Origin: an uncultured bacterium
GTDB lineage: Bacteria > Bacteroidota > Bacteroidia > Bacteroidales > Bacteroidaceae
Assembly: GCA_905216095.1 (NCBI GenBank)
Contig: CAJMSQ010000004.1
Location: 41,474 to 105,473, forward strand
Direction of reading: 5' to 3'
Length of the DNA stretch: 64,000 nucleotides
Shown here: positions 25,118-33,855 of the stretch, piece by piece
How the letters are laid out: every line of letters starts with the position of its first letter
How positions within the stretch are numbered: the stretch's first letter is position 1
Made by a program: the position numbers and the translations under genes
Notes under the pieces: model-generated
The model's input: only the letters and a program-made list of their open reading frames with translations
Database searches by the model: none
Told to the model about the DNA's origin: nothing

Positions 25118-26226
25118 TAAATATGCGAATACTGGGGATGCTGCTCCGTAAGGAGGTGTGGCTCATGACGAGGAATGCGATGATTATGCGTGTCATCGTG
25201 GCCATGCCGGTCATGGTCATGCTTGTTTTGCCGTTGGTAGCCAATCTCGACGTGCGGGACGTGGGGGTGGCAGTGGTGGACGAGGACTGCTCGCTGCTGT
25301 CGCGGCGCATCGTGGCGGATATGGATGCTTCGGGCTGCCTGTCGGTGAGGGCGACGGCGGGGACTTATGGCGAGGCGTTGCGTATGGTGGAGGACGGTGT
25401 GGCGGATGTGGTGATGGTCGTTCCGTCCGGCTGTTCCGCTGATGTGGAGGCGGGCCGCCGGCCGCGGCTGAAGGTGGCGGCCAACGGGGTGGATGCCATG
25501 AAGGGTGCGCTGGGTGCGCGCTATGCGGCTTCGTCAGCGGCGGGGACGCTGGTGCGATGGGCTGAGGAACGCGGACTTGCACGGCCGGCGGGGGCGGCCG
25601 GCGTGGTGGACCGTTATAACCCGGGGCTCGACTTCCGCAACTATATGATTCCGGCGCTGATGGTGGTGCTGGTCATCATCGTTTGCGGCTTTCTGCCTAC
25701 GCTCAATCTGGTGGGCGAAAAGGAGTGGGGGACCATCGAGGCGATGAACGTGACGCCTGTCGGGAGGTTCGTTTTCGTGTTGTCCAAGCTGATACCTTAT
25801 TGGGTGGTGGCTGTGCTTGTGGTCACGGTGGGGATGCTTGTGGGGTGGCTGGTCTACGGCCTTGCGCCGCTCGGGAGCGTCGGGTGTGTTTATTTGGCGG
25901 CGGTGCTTTTCGGTCTCGTCATGTCGGGGCTGGGTGTCGCTGTCGCCAATCGGTCGGCAACCGTCCTGCAGGGCATTTTCGTGATGTTCGCTTTCATTAT
26001 GGTGTTCCAACTGATGGGCGGGCTGTTCACTCCTGTCTCGTCCATGCCTCGTTGGGCGCAGTGTGTCACGTATGCCGTTCCGCCACGTTACTTTATAGAA
26101 ATCGTGCGGGCCGTCTATCTGAAAGGGGCGGGGATTTCGGACTTGTGGGTGCAGTATCTGGCGCTCGCGGGCTTTGCGGGTGCGTTTTGCGGGGTGGCGG
26201 CTGTGACTTACAGAAAGAGGGGATAG
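25114..26226 (+). CDS. ABC-2 type permease (YbhR-like)
   Basis: A 370-residue partner of the previous permease with the same layout: a first helix (MRVIVAMPVMVMLVLPLVA), a periplasmic domain, and a C-terminal block of helices with LNLVGEKEWGTIEAMNVTPV as coupling loop. Last gene of the seven-gene operon. It ends 28 bases before the convergent stop of the DUF4369 gene, with no clear hairpin between them. The exported compound cannot be read from sequence; YbhFSR-type systems export drugs and cations. Confidence 0.92.
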   Translation: MINMRILGMLLRKEVWLMTRNAMIMRVIVAMPVMVMLVLPLVANLDVRDVGVAVVDEDCSLLSRRIVADMDASGCLSVRATAGTYGEALRMVEDGVADVVMVVPSGCSADVEAGRRPRLKVAANGVDAMKGALGARYAASSAAGTLVRWAEERGLARPAGAAGVVDRYNPGLDFRNYMIPALMVVLVIIVCGFLPTLNLVGEKEWGTIEAMNVTPVGRFVFVLSKLIPYWVVAVLVVTVGMLVGWLVYGLAPLGSVGCVYLAAVLFGLVMSGLGVAVANRSATVLQGIFVMFAFIMVFQLMGGLFTPVSSMPRWAQCVTYAVPPRYFIEIVRAVYLKGAGISDLWVQYLALAGFAGAFCGVAAVTYRKRG

Positions 26227-26254
26227 GGGCGGCGTCGTGCCGCAAGATGGGCCG

Positions 26255-26941
26255 TCAGCGTGTGCCGCGGCGTCGTGCCCGGCGTATGTAGTTGTTCACC
26301 AATGGGTGTTGCAGGAATTTTTCGGGTGCGCGGTCCAGTATCCTGCTTACCTGGTCGGTCATGATGGGGCGTGGTCCTTGTCCGAACAGGAATATGAAGT
26401 AGCCGGGGCCGAGTGGGTTGTCGCTGTTGTCGAGTATGAATTTCGTTTCGAGGTCTTCCACGCGGCGGGCCAGCTTGCGTGCTTTCGGTCCGATGATGCG
26501 GCTGATTTCGTCGGGCGTGTTGCCTTCGTGCATCATGCGGAGACACTGGTGGTCAAGCTCCCATTGTTCGTTTTCGAGGCGTCTCTTTTTCTGTACGAAG
26601 CGGTAAAGGCGGTCGTTCAGGGGGCCGCCGGACACGCGCTGCCCGATGTGGTTCACTTCGATGCTGATGTCTCCGTTTTCGAGCATGATGGGCATGACGC
26701 TCTCGTCTTCCATGTAGATTTGGGCCATGACGATGGAGTCGATGTCCCTGCTGAAACTGAACCGCCCGTGTATGACCTGGCATGAGTCTATGCTGCGCGA
26801 CTCCACGCCGTCGGGCGATACGTGCAGATAGAGCATACGGCCGTCAAGCGAGCTGATGGTGGAGTTTCCCGCTATGTTGCATTGCTCGGCGCACGAGGCA
26901 AGCAGACAGACGTATGTGATGATGAATGCCAAATTCTTCAT
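26255..26941 (-). CDS. DUF4369-type lipoprotein
   Basis: A 228-residue predicted lipoprotein (MKNLAFIITYVCLLASCAEQ, lipidated Cys17). The central part looks like the Bacteroidales DUF4369 domain: IDSCQVIHGRFSFSRDID followed by a beta-rich stretch with ENGDISIEV. The C-terminal half is helical and very basic at the end (RRARRRGTR). Many DUF4369 proteins are joined to a thioredoxin-like domain; none is present here. A TACTTTTG -7 box lies on the minus strand at 26971-26978 with no good -33 box. Function unknown. Confidence 0.75.
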   Translation of the reverse strand: MKNLAFIITYVCLLASCAEQCNIAGNSTISSLDGRMLYLHVSPDGVESRSIDSCQVIHGRFSFSRDIDSIVMAQIYMEDESVMPIMLENGDISIEVNHIGQRVSGGPLNDRLYRFVQKKRRLENEQWELDHQCLRMMHEGNTPDEISRIIGPKARKLARRVEDLETKFILDNSDNPLGPGYFIFLFGQGPRPIMTDQVSRILDRAPEKFLQHPLVNNYIRRARRRGTR

Positions 26942-27100
26942 AGTCCGGGCTATCGGATATTTAAGTGTAACAAAAGTACGATGTTCCTGCCGAATAGCGG
27001 ACGTGAAAGTGTTAGAAAGCCTAAAATGAAACGTTTTTTGTACTTTCGGGCGTTTGAATGTAAAAAATATGTAAATCGGGAAGCCGTCAGGGTCGTGGTG

Positions 27101-27484
27101 TCAGGCTTCTTCGCCCGCTTTTTTCAGGGCTGCGGGCAGGCGGAAGGCGGTATAGACTTCGAACACTGCTCCCAGTGCCAGGGCCATCTGCCATTCGACG
27201 CCTTGGAACGGGCCTGTACGGTAGAGGGACATGAACATGAGGGCGGCGGCCGCGAGCAGGAGCACGGCGCCCACGAGCTGCTGGCGGCGCAGGCGGCGGA
27301 CGGTGAGGTCGTTGCCCTCGTAACGGGCCAGCATCTGCATGGTGCAGAACATGGAAGCGCCGGCGGCGTAGACGAAGGGGGCTATCCGGCCGGTCGGGGT
27401 GAACATGGGGAGCGCCGCTCCGGCTATGAGCAGGAGACCGCCCGCGTTGTAGACAAGCGTTTGCAGTGGGGTCAGTTTTTTCAT
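27101..27484 (-). CDS. Small four-helix membrane protein
   Basis: A 127-residue protein with about four hydrophobic segments (around residues 8-28, 33-48, 69-88 and 96-113) and no signal peptide. I do not recognise a named family. It starts 23 bases after the stop of the FtsB/DivIC-like gene and is surely co-transcribed with it, so a role at the membrane in division or envelope growth is possible but unproven. Bases 26942-27100, between it and the next gene, hold only that gene's -7 box. Confidence 0.7.
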   Translation of the reverse strand: MKKLTPLQTLVYNAGGLLLIAGAALPMFTPTGRIAPFVYAAGASMFCTMQMLARYEGNDLTVRRLRRQQLVGAVLLLAAAALMFMSLYRTGPFQGVEWQMALALGAVFEVYTAFRLPAALKKAGEEA

Positions 27485-27507
27485 GTGCGTCGGCGTTGGG
27501 TTGCGGG

Positions 27508-27843
27508 TCAGGGGTTGGCAGGCGTTTCGGGCAGGGAGTCGCTGTTTTCGACGATGTAATAGACGTCTTCGTCGGCGGCCTTCATCTGATGGTTCTCGCG
27601 CGCCACGCGGATAAGGGCTTCGGGGTCGGAACTCAGCCGCTTCAACTTGTCGCGGTCGTTTTCGAACGACTTTTCATAGTAGGCGATTTCTTTCAGGGTG
27701 GCCTTGTTTTCCCGGGTCAGCCGGTAGCGGTACCAGAGGCTGTTGGCGTCGATGAAACCAAGGTGGACGGAGAAGATGACTATGGTCCAGAAGTATTTGT
27801 GCCGCCATATACGGGCGTTCAGTTTGCTCAACCGGCTGCTCAT
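27508..27843 (-). CDS. FtsB/DivIC-family septum formation initiator
   Basis: A 111-residue single-pass membrane protein. After a short basic cytoplasmic N-terminus comes one transmembrane helix (about residues 19-37), then a coiled coil (YRYRLTRENKATLKEIAYYE onward) and a conserved tail with SDPEALIRVARENHQM, the pattern of FtsB/DivIC proteins that bind FtsL and FtsQ in the divisome. The start at 27843 was chosen because the longer frame to 27987 has no family match and crosses a -7 box TACCTTTG (minus strand, 27909-27916). Confidence 0.85.
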   Translation of the reverse strand: MSSRLSKLNARIWRHKYFWTIVIFSVHLGFIDANSLWYRYRLTRENKATLKEIAYYEKSFENDRDKLKRLSSDPEALIRVARENHQMKAADEDVYYIVENSDSLPETPANP

Positions 27844-27990
27844 GTGCTTTGTTTTTTTGACTGTCTGTATGATGGCGCGGCCTTGGCCGCACGGTGTTCC
27901 TTTCGGGGCAAAGGTACGATATTTTTCCGGATATTCCCGGTTTCGCGGCAGGCTTGTGCCGTGTGCCGTGCTTTTCCTGTCCGCCACAGG

Positions 27991-29250
27991 TCACCATCCC
28001 GTGGCGGCCCAGCCGGCATCCCTGTACCACGCTGTCCGTCGGAAGGCTTCGTTCAGGTCGCCCAGTTTCGTGTAGGGGGCGTTTCCGGTGTAGACCGACT
28101 GCGGGACGAACATCGAGATGCCGGAATAGTTGTCCGTGTCCACGTGTTGGTAGGAGTAATATCCCGGTCCGATGTAGAACCGGTCTGTGGCGGCTTTCGC
28201 CACTACGGCTTCGTCGAGCGCGCGCCGGGCTTCCGCGTCGGCCCTGTCGGGCAACAAGGCGCGCAGGGCCGCCTGCATGTCGTAGTTGTGCGGGCGGAAG
28301 AAGTAGTGGGACGTATAGGCCTGGTAGTTCAGCACGCCGGCCATGTCGGCGGAGCGCCGGCCGGCGGCCTCGGAGCGGGACAATACCCGTCGCAGGGCGT
28401 CGGCCAGTCCGGCCAGCTTGTCCGTCCGGACGGCCGACATGACGATGCCGTAGTCGCCGTAATCGTTGGTTTTGCCCGGGTCGGTGATGTCGGCGTAATA
28501 AGTCGTGACGATGTCGGCCACGTCCTTGCTGAAAAGTCCCGCCTGCAGCTGGTGCGTATAGTCGGCCCCCGCGGCCGGTATGCTCATCGGGGCGGCCACG
28601 ACGTAGTCGGTCACGTTCCGCAGTGCGTAGGCCACTTCCACGTTCTGCATCAGGCAGGCATCGAAAAAGATGTAGCGCAGCCGCACGCCCGCAGCCGCTA
28701 TCGCCGCGGCCATGTCGCCGATGTCCATCTGCGTCCCCCGGGCGTCGTTGCCCATGTCTGCCGTGCCCGTGTCTATTCCGAACGAGAAAGGCCGCATCCT
28801 GCCGCGGGCATATTCCGTGTTCGTGGCGGGTATCCAGCCGTCGGCGTGCGACCACATCACCAGTCCGTATTCCGCGGCCGGATAGTTGGCCACCGTCCAT
28901 GCCCAGACCTCTTTCAGCGTTTCGGGGTCCGCCGAGCACTTGTCCGCCGGCCACATCCTGACCAGCTGCGGCCGCTTATGCGCGCGCGTGTATATATATA
29001 TGCGTGGGTGGGTCGCGTCGTCCATGAAGACGAGCAGGCGGTTGTTGTCCGCTATGTAGCGGCTCCCTTCGGCAATCTCCATGGAGTCGCGTCGCTGGTT
29101 GCCCCATTGCCCGAGCGAGTTCTGTGCCGCCATGTAGATGAGTACGGTCCGGCCGGCCGGTCCTTGGGGCGGTGCCGGTTCGCTGTCGTGGCAGCCCGTC
29201 GTCACCGTGAGGGAGAGGACCGCAAGCAGGAGGACAAACCATCTTGTCAT
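27991..29250 (-). CDS. Clostripain-family (C11) cysteine peptidase lipoprotein
   Basis: A 419-residue predicted lipoprotein (MTRWFVLLLAVLSLTVTTGC, Cys20). The C11/caspase-like fold shows catalytic His135 in MWSHADGW and Cys199 in FFDACLMQNVEVAY; these peptidases cut after arginine or lysine and are secreted by gut Bacteroidales. The start at 29250 follows a minus-strand TACATTTG -7 box (29277-29284), which excludes the longer frame to 29373. A (TA)n run at 28989-29001 encodes RIYIYT. No inhibitor or target gene is next to it. Confidence 0.9.
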   Translation of the reverse strand: MTRWFVLLLAVLSLTVTTGCHDSEPAPPQGPAGRTVLIYMAAQNSLGQWGNQRRDSMEIAEGSRYIADNNRLLVFMDDATHPRIYIYTRAHKRPQLVRMWPADKCSADPETLKEVWAWTVANYPAAEYGLVMWSHADGWIPATNTEYARGRMRPFSFGIDTGTADMGNDARGTQMDIGDMAAAIAAAGVRLRYIFFDACLMQNVEVAYALRNVTDYVVAAPMSIPAAGADYTHQLQAGLFSKDVADIVTTYYADITDPGKTNDYGDYGIVMSAVRTDKLAGLADALRRVLSRSEAAGRRSADMAGVLNYQAYTSHYFFRPHNYDMQAALRALLPDRADAEARRALDEAVVAKAATDRFYIGPGYYSYQHVDTDNYSGISMFVPQSVYTGNAPYTKLGDLNEAFRRTAWYRDAGWAATGW

Positions 29251-29387
29251 AAGGGAAAATAAAGTTTCGGTGCGGACAAATGTACGCAAAAAAACGTGGT
29301 TTATGAATAAATGCCGGCGGTTTCTTGCCGGTACGGCTATCTTTTTGTTAATTTGCAACCCGAAAACCGACAAAACATACCGTTATC

Positions 29388-29951
29388 ATGAAAAAAACAT
29401 CCTGTCTGCTCCTGTCGGCCGTGCTGGTGGCATTGTCGGCCTGTGGAGGAAAAGATGACAATAAGGCGGCTGACGCCGACGTTACCGCCGCGACGCAGCA
29501 AAAAGGCCCGCGGCCGGCCGAGGACGAACTGACCCGCCGCGACACGGCCCGCCTGGGCGGACAAACCTATGTGGTGTCCATCCACCGCCGTGCCGACACT
29601 TCGCTCCCGACGGTCACCGATCCGCTCGACCAGGTCTTTTATGACAACAGCGTGGAGGTATCCGTGACGCGCGGCGGCGAACCTTTTTTCAGCAAGACCT
29701 TCAGGAAAGAGGCCTTCACGGGCTTTCTGTCCGAGGCGGACCGCGAGACGTGCATACTGTTGGGCATGGCCTATGACGAAAGCAACTCTTCGGCGGGACA
29801 CATCTGCCTGGCCGCGCAGGTGGGACAGCCCGGAACGGGCGAGGGGCCTGCGTTCACAATCGACATCCCCACCGACGGAGGCGCATACAGCATTGTACGC
29901 GACGCGCAGCAGGACACCACGAGCGAGGACCGCGAGGGGGAGGAAGTGTAA
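29388..29951 (+). CDS. DUF4738-type lipoprotein
   Basis: A 187-residue predicted lipoprotein (MKKTSCLLLSAVLVALSACG, Cys19). The body is beta-rich with DTARLGGQTYVVSIHRRAD and YDNSVEVSVTRGGEPFFSKTF, the look of the Bacteroidales DUF4738 family; the tail is acidic (EDREGEEV). A likely promoter is CTTG (TTG 29325-29327), 20 bases, TTAATTTG (29348-29355). Function unknown. Element copy 4 begins 95 bases after its stop. Confidence 0.75.
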   Translation: MKKTSCLLLSAVLVALSACGGKDDNKAADADVTAATQQKGPRPAEDELTRRDTARLGGQTYVVSIHRRADTSLPTVTDPLDQVFYDNSVEVSVTRGGEPFFSKTFRKEAFTGFLSEADRETCILLGMAYDESNSSAGHICLAAQVGQPGTGEGPAFTIDIPTDGGAYSIVRDAQQDTTSEDREGEEV

Positions 29952-30046
29952 AGCGCGCATTCCCCATTGCAGGGATGGCGCTCCACCGGGGCGCACGGCC
30001 GTCGCGTGCCGTTGGCCGCGGCCCGTTCGGGGATAGCCTGCGGCCG

Positions 30047-30324
30047 GTTTTAACACTTCTTGCTTTTGGTCGAAAAATGTTGTATCTTTGCATCAGCGAT
30101 AAAGGGAGAGGCGGTCACGGACCGCCTTTTTTCGTGTAAATAAGCCCGTTATGGGGCGATTTACATGTGCATGTAGAAAATTTTAGAAGTAGCCTGCGCA
30201 AAAATACATGCCTTGTAGGCGAAAATGGAAGCAGCCTGCGCGCGAAAAGATGCCTTTTATGCGCTCGCAAGTCCATTCTGTTTACATTTATTTACATAAC
30301 CAAGGTTAAATATGTTAAAGTCGG
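30047..30324 (+). repeat. Intergenic promoter-hairpin element, copy 4
   Basis: About 278 bp, very close to copy 5. It opens GGTTTTAACACTTCTTGC and ends with the inverted GTTAAATATGTTAAAGTC. Promoter: TTG (30060-30062), 20 bases, TATCTTTG (30083-30090). Hairpin GGCGGT/ACCGCC at 30110-30126 and T-tract 30127-30132. Downstream are TACATGTGCATGTAG (30162-30176) and TACATGCCTTGTAG (30205-30218). This is the only copy not upstream of a gene: it sits between two convergent genes, co-directional with the one on its left. Confidence 0.8.
30097..30132 (+). ncRNA. Predicted very short transcript of element copy 4
   Basis: Predicted RNA of about 36 nt from the copy 4 promoter to the T-tract. Stem GGCGGT/ACCGCC, loop CACGG. 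The outer sequence differs from copies 1-3 but pairing is kept. Prediction only. Confidence 0.38.
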
Positions 30325-30398
30325 GCGGACGGAGATGCCGCATCCCCGGCTTTTTCCGTCCGTTATGCTGTCCGGTGCGGGTGGCATGAAAAGAGTGC

Positions 30399-30448
30399 CC
30401 CTGTCATGGTTTCCGCCGCGTCGGCAGGCGGCAGTTTCCATGACAGGG
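30399..30448 (-). terminator. Long hairpin after the WG-repeat gene
   Basis: CCCTGTCATGG (30399-30409) pairs with CCATGACAGGG (30438-30448), with an inner CCGCC/GGCGG stem. Read on the minus strand, a CTCTTTTC run follows, so it probably ends the WG-repeat transcript. Confidence 0.6.
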
Positions 30449-30492
30449 ACAGGTGGTTTCGGGCGGTAGTCCGCCGTCCGGACTCCGCGGGG

Positions 30493-32160
30493 TTATTCCG
30501 CCGGTGCGGGGGTGGGGATGAGGTTGATATAGATGACTTCCTCGCTCATGGCCGCCTGTATTGTCGTTCCCTTGGCTGTCGTCACTTCAAAGTATTCGTT
30601 CCGTTCGTCGGATACTTTTCCCAGCCCTTTGACGGTCCGGCGAAGTTTTTCGGCCAGCTTTTTCATGCTGTTCCCGTAGCCGTCGTTCTTGTTTATCATG
30701 AGCCCGAAGCCGGTTATCCGGGCGTCAGTGAAGGCGTATCCGTAGCCTCCGCCGGCCGATGCCGTATATTCGGCTATGCTCCCGTCGCATGTGATGGTGA
30801 AGGCTATGCCTGCGCGGCCTATCTGCTTGGTGTAGTTGCATACGGACGTGTAGGTGTAGTCCTTGGCTTCGGCCTGCCGGCCCGAACCCTTGAGTTGCGC
30901 GATGTGATTGGCTACGTCGCGTGCGCTGGTCCCGAAGGTGAGCCCGTCTATGCCCTCCTGAGTCAGTTCCATGGCGGCGATGACGGCGTCGATGTCCACG
31001 TAGTCGCTCTCGATGACGAAGTTGGCCCATCCGAAATGGATGTCGCAGATGTCGGCTTCCGTCTTCTTGATTTTTCCCTTCTTGTCTACGAAACCGTAGC
31101 TGTCCTTTTCCAGTTCGACCAAGGCGTATCCGCTGTTGAGGATGGGCATGTCCACGTCCTTGAAACGTTCGTCGCCGACGTTTTCGCCCTTGTCGTCGAT
31201 GAACAGGTACTTGTATTTGCCACTGCCGCTCTTCTTGGCGACGAGCAGCCCGTCGGCCATGAACGACAGCATGTCGTACTTGGCGCGGATGAGTACGTCG
31301 CCGTCAAAATCCATCAGGCCGTAACTGTCTCCGTCATAGTAGACGAACTGTTTTCCGCGGACTTCGGTGATGATTTTTGTCTTTGCCGATGGTTTTACCA
31401 CCCATTCGCCTTTTTCGTCGATAAGGCCGGTGCACCGTTCGCCGTCTTCTTCCGTCCGGGCCTGTACGACGCCGTTCTGGAACGACGGCCCTACTTCGGA
31501 GAACTTGCCCATCGGGATTTCGCCGATGACTTTTCCTTTCTTGTCGATGACGCTTATTTTCGCCTTGTCGCGCATTCCGTCGTTGATGAGTTCCTTCTGC
31601 TTCTTGCCGATGCCTATCATCTTGCCGTCGAAACAGGGGTTCAGTTCCGCGTATTCGGCTTTGACGACGACTTTCCCGTCGGTGTCGATGGCTCCGCACA
31701 GGCCGTCGGCCGTCGTATATATGGCTATGCCTTCATTGAAGTTGGTGACCTTTGTCACTACCTTGCCGTCCAGTTTGTCCAGCCTGGCGACTTCCTCTCC
31801 TTCCGTATTGACCAACGTGACGGGCTGTCCGGGGCGTACGGCCGGAGTCACTTCTTCGATGAACACGCCTATGCTCTTGAAGGCTTCGCCCACTTGTTTG
31901 GGATTTTTCTCGGCGGAATAGATTTCGAACATGCCGTCGGTGTTCTCCACGATGAAGCGGTCGTGCATGGCCACCGTGGGCCGGTTCTTGAATTCGTCTG
32001 CGAAAAGGACTTCTCCGTCGGTGCTGATCAGTCCCCAGTTGCCTCCTTGTTCGCTCCGGAAGGGTATGTAGTCGATTTTTTCCAGTATGCTGTTGCCGCT
32101 GTCACCGCAGGAGGCCAGCAACAGGATGAGGCTGAGAAGTAGAAAATGTTTTTTCTTCAT
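30493..32160 (-). CDS. WG-repeat lipoprotein
   Basis: A 555-residue predicted lipoprotein (MKKKHFLLLSLILLLASCGD, Cys18). At least six degenerate WG-type repeats are spread over about residues 40-375, e.g. GNWGLISTDGEVLFADEF, GLCGAIDTDGKVVVKAEY, GLIDEKGEWVVKPSAK, SYGLMDFDGDVLIRAKY and SYGFVDKKGKIKK. The last 180 residues are a separate region without repeats (SARDVANHIAQLKGSGRQAE). WG proteins are surface or periplasmic beta-rich proteins with little known function. The start at 32160 gives the lipoprotein signal; the frame to 32217 does not. Followed by a long hairpin. Confidence 0.85.
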   Translation of the reverse strand: MKKKHFLLLSLILLLASCGDSGNSILEKIDYIPFRSEQGGNWGLISTDGEVLFADEFKNRPTVAMHDRFIVENTDGMFEIYSAEKNPKQVGEAFKSIGVFIEEVTPAVRPGQPVTLVNTEGEEVARLDKLDGKVVTKVTNFNEGIAIYTTADGLCGAIDTDGKVVVKAEYAELNPCFDGKMIGIGKKQKELINDGMRDKAKISVIDKKGKVIGEIPMGKFSEVGPSFQNGVVQARTEEDGERCTGLIDEKGEWVVKPSAKTKIITEVRGKQFVYYDGDSYGLMDFDGDVLIRAKYDMLSFMADGLLVAKKSGSGKYKYLFIDDKGENVGDERFKDVDMPILNSGYALVELEKDSYGFVDKKGKIKKTEADICDIHFGWANFVIESDYVDIDAVIAAMELTQEGIDGLTFGTSARDVANHIAQLKGSGRQAEAKDYTYTSVCNYTKQIGRAGIAFTITCDGSIAEYTASAGGGYGYAFTDARITGFGLMINKNDGYGNSMKKLAEKLRRTVKGLGKVSDERNEYFEVTTAKGTTIQAAMSEEVIYINLIPTPAPAE

Positions 32161-32230
32161 GTCTGGCAGGTTGTTAGGTGAATGAATAATTGACTGAATC
32201 TGCCGCAAGATAGTCATAATCTCTTTTTAC

Positions 32231-32263
32231 ACAAAAAGAAAAGCGGGAAAAAGCTTTTCCCGC
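32231..32263 (-). terminator. Terminator after the MBOAT operon
   Basis: On the minus strand a perfect stem GCGGGAAAA/TTTTCCCGC (32243-32263) is followed by a T-rich run (32231-32242). A textbook intrinsic terminator, 45 bases past the MBOAT stop. Confidence 0.85.
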
Positions 32264-32307
32264 CTGTCAGAATGCCGTGTCGTCTGCCCGTGGACGGACG
32301 CAGGACG

Positions 32308-33795
32308 TCAGAATTGCAGGTAAATGAAGGGTTGGACCTCGCTGCCGCGCACTTGCACGATGACGAAAATGAGCAGGATGAAGAAAACCGCCTGCATCAC
32401 TAACGGCGTGCGGACAAAAAGACGCCGGGCGACGCCGTTCCAGCCGGTGGGCAGGAAATGCAGGAGGAAACCGGCCGCTACCAGGGCGCTGACGACGGGA
32501 TAGCCTGCGATGAACTGTCCGAACAGCTCGCCGTGGAAGTCTGTGGCTATCTTGGTCAGCATGATCATGGATGCGTCGAACGTGGTGTTGGCGAAAAACA
32601 GCCAGCAGAAGCACACGAGATGGAACGTCAGCAGGATGGCGAAGACGCGCCGCAGGCCGGTGGAGCGGTAGTGCTTGTCGTGTCCCGCCAGTCCGCGGAA
32701 ATACTTGTGCAGGCCGAGGGCCGCGCCGTGTATCGAGCCCCATACGACGAAGTTCCACGAAGCACCGTGCCACAGTCCGCCCAGCAGCATCGTCAGAAAC
32801 AGGTTCGCGTACATGCGGATGCGCCCTTTGCGGTTGCCGCCCAAGGAGATGTAAAGGTAATCGCGCAGCCACGACGACAGGGATATGTGCCAGCGCCGCC
32901 AGAAGTCGGTGATGCTTTCCGACTTGTAGGGCGCGCGGAAATTTTCCGGTATGTTGAACCCGAGCCACAGGGCGATGCCGATGGCTATGTCGCTGTATCC
33001 GGAAAAGTCGCAGTAGAGTTTCAGCGCGTAGCCGTAGATGCCGAAAAGATTTTCAAGGCCAGTGTAGAGCGCAGGATTGTCGAAAATGCGATTGACGAAG
33101 TTCTCGCCGATGTAATCCGATATGATGGCTTTCTTGAAGAGGCCGGTCGAGACGAACCATAGGCCTGTCCCGAACATTTCTCCCGTCACCTGCAACGGCC
33201 TGTGCAGCCGGGGCAGGAACTCGCGTGCCCGCAGAATGGGGCCTGAGAGCAACGTGGGGAAGAACGAGACGAAGAAAGCCAGGTCGAGGATGCTGCGCGA
33301 GGCTTTCATCTGTCCGCGATATACGTCGATGATATAGCTGAGCGACTGGAACGTGAAGAAAGAGATGCCCAGCGGCAGGAAAATGTCGAGCGGCTGTATG
33401 TCCTGTCCGGTCAGGCCGGCGCAGGCGGAAAGCAGGAAGTTGGTGTATTTGAAGAAAGCCAGTTGCCCGAGCATGAAGGCCACGGCCAGCCACAGCCAGA
33501 TGCGGCGCGTGCCCCGCCGGGTGCAACGCTCCATGCCGAGGGCCGCGATGTAGTTTACCAAAGTAATGGCGGCCAGCAGCGCGCAATAGGCTCCCGCGTT
33601 CTTATAATAGAAATAATAGGAAAAGGCCGTGACGTAGAGCAGCCGGACCGATGTGGCACGTCGTCCCGACAGCAAGGCATAGCCGGCGTAGAAACCGACA
33701 AACAGCAACAGGAACAGGCCGCTGTTGAAGAGCAGCGGTTGTGTCGCGTCGTGGCAGAGCAGTTCGTATGTTTTTTGTAAGTCAAAGTCCCACAT
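32308..33795 (-). CDS. MBOAT-family O-acyltransferase (AlgI/DltB/PatA type)
   Basis: A 495-residue polytopic inner-membrane protein. It carries FFTFQSLSYIIDVYRGQ, the family block DFSGYSDIAIGIALWLGF, DFWRRWHISLSSWLRDYLYI, and the catalytic region GGLWHGASWNFVVWGSIHG with His343 and invariant His356. These enzymes pass acyl groups, usually acetyl, across the membrane to a periplasmic partner. The two genes upstream, on the same strand, encode SGNH-type proteins of the kind that finish O-acetylation, so cell-surface polysaccharide or peptidoglycan acetylation is the best inference. Confidence 0.93.
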   Translation of the reverse strand: MWDFDLQKTYELLCHDATQPLLFNSGLFLLLFVGFYAGYALLSGRRATSVRLLYVTAFSYYFYYKNAGAYCALLAAITLVNYIAALGMERCTRRGTRRIWLWLAVAFMLGQLAFFKYTNFLLSACAGLTGQDIQPLDIFLPLGISFFTFQSLSYIIDVYRGQMKASRSILDLAFFVSFFPTLLSGPILRAREFLPRLHRPLQVTGEMFGTGLWFVSTGLFKKAIISDYIGENFVNRIFDNPALYTGLENLFGIYGYALKLYCDFSGYSDIAIGIALWLGFNIPENFRAPYKSESITDFWRRWHISLSSWLRDYLYISLGGNRKGRIRMYANLFLTMLLGGLWHGASWNFVVWGSIHGAALGLHKYFRGLAGHDKHYRSTGLRRVFAILLTFHLVCFCWLFFANTTFDASMIMLTKIATDFHGELFGQFIAGYPVVSALVAAGFLLHFLPTGWNGVARRLFVRTPLVMQAVFFILLIFVIVQVRGSEVQPFIYLQF

Positions 33796-33855
33796 AGGGT
33801 GCGTGTCCGTTGTTTGGGGTCAGGAAAAGGATGTTCCGCCCGGCATCCTGTCCGG

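Noticed and set aside
27466..29262. 598-codon rightward open frame opposite the FtsB-like and clostripain genes
   Set aside because: Antisense shadow; composition is typical of the reverse strand and a perfect -7 box for a leftward gene lies inside it.
30406..32142. 578-codon rightward open frame opposite the WG-repeat gene
   Set aside because: Antisense of a lipoprotein gene with clear repeats; no recognisable domain.
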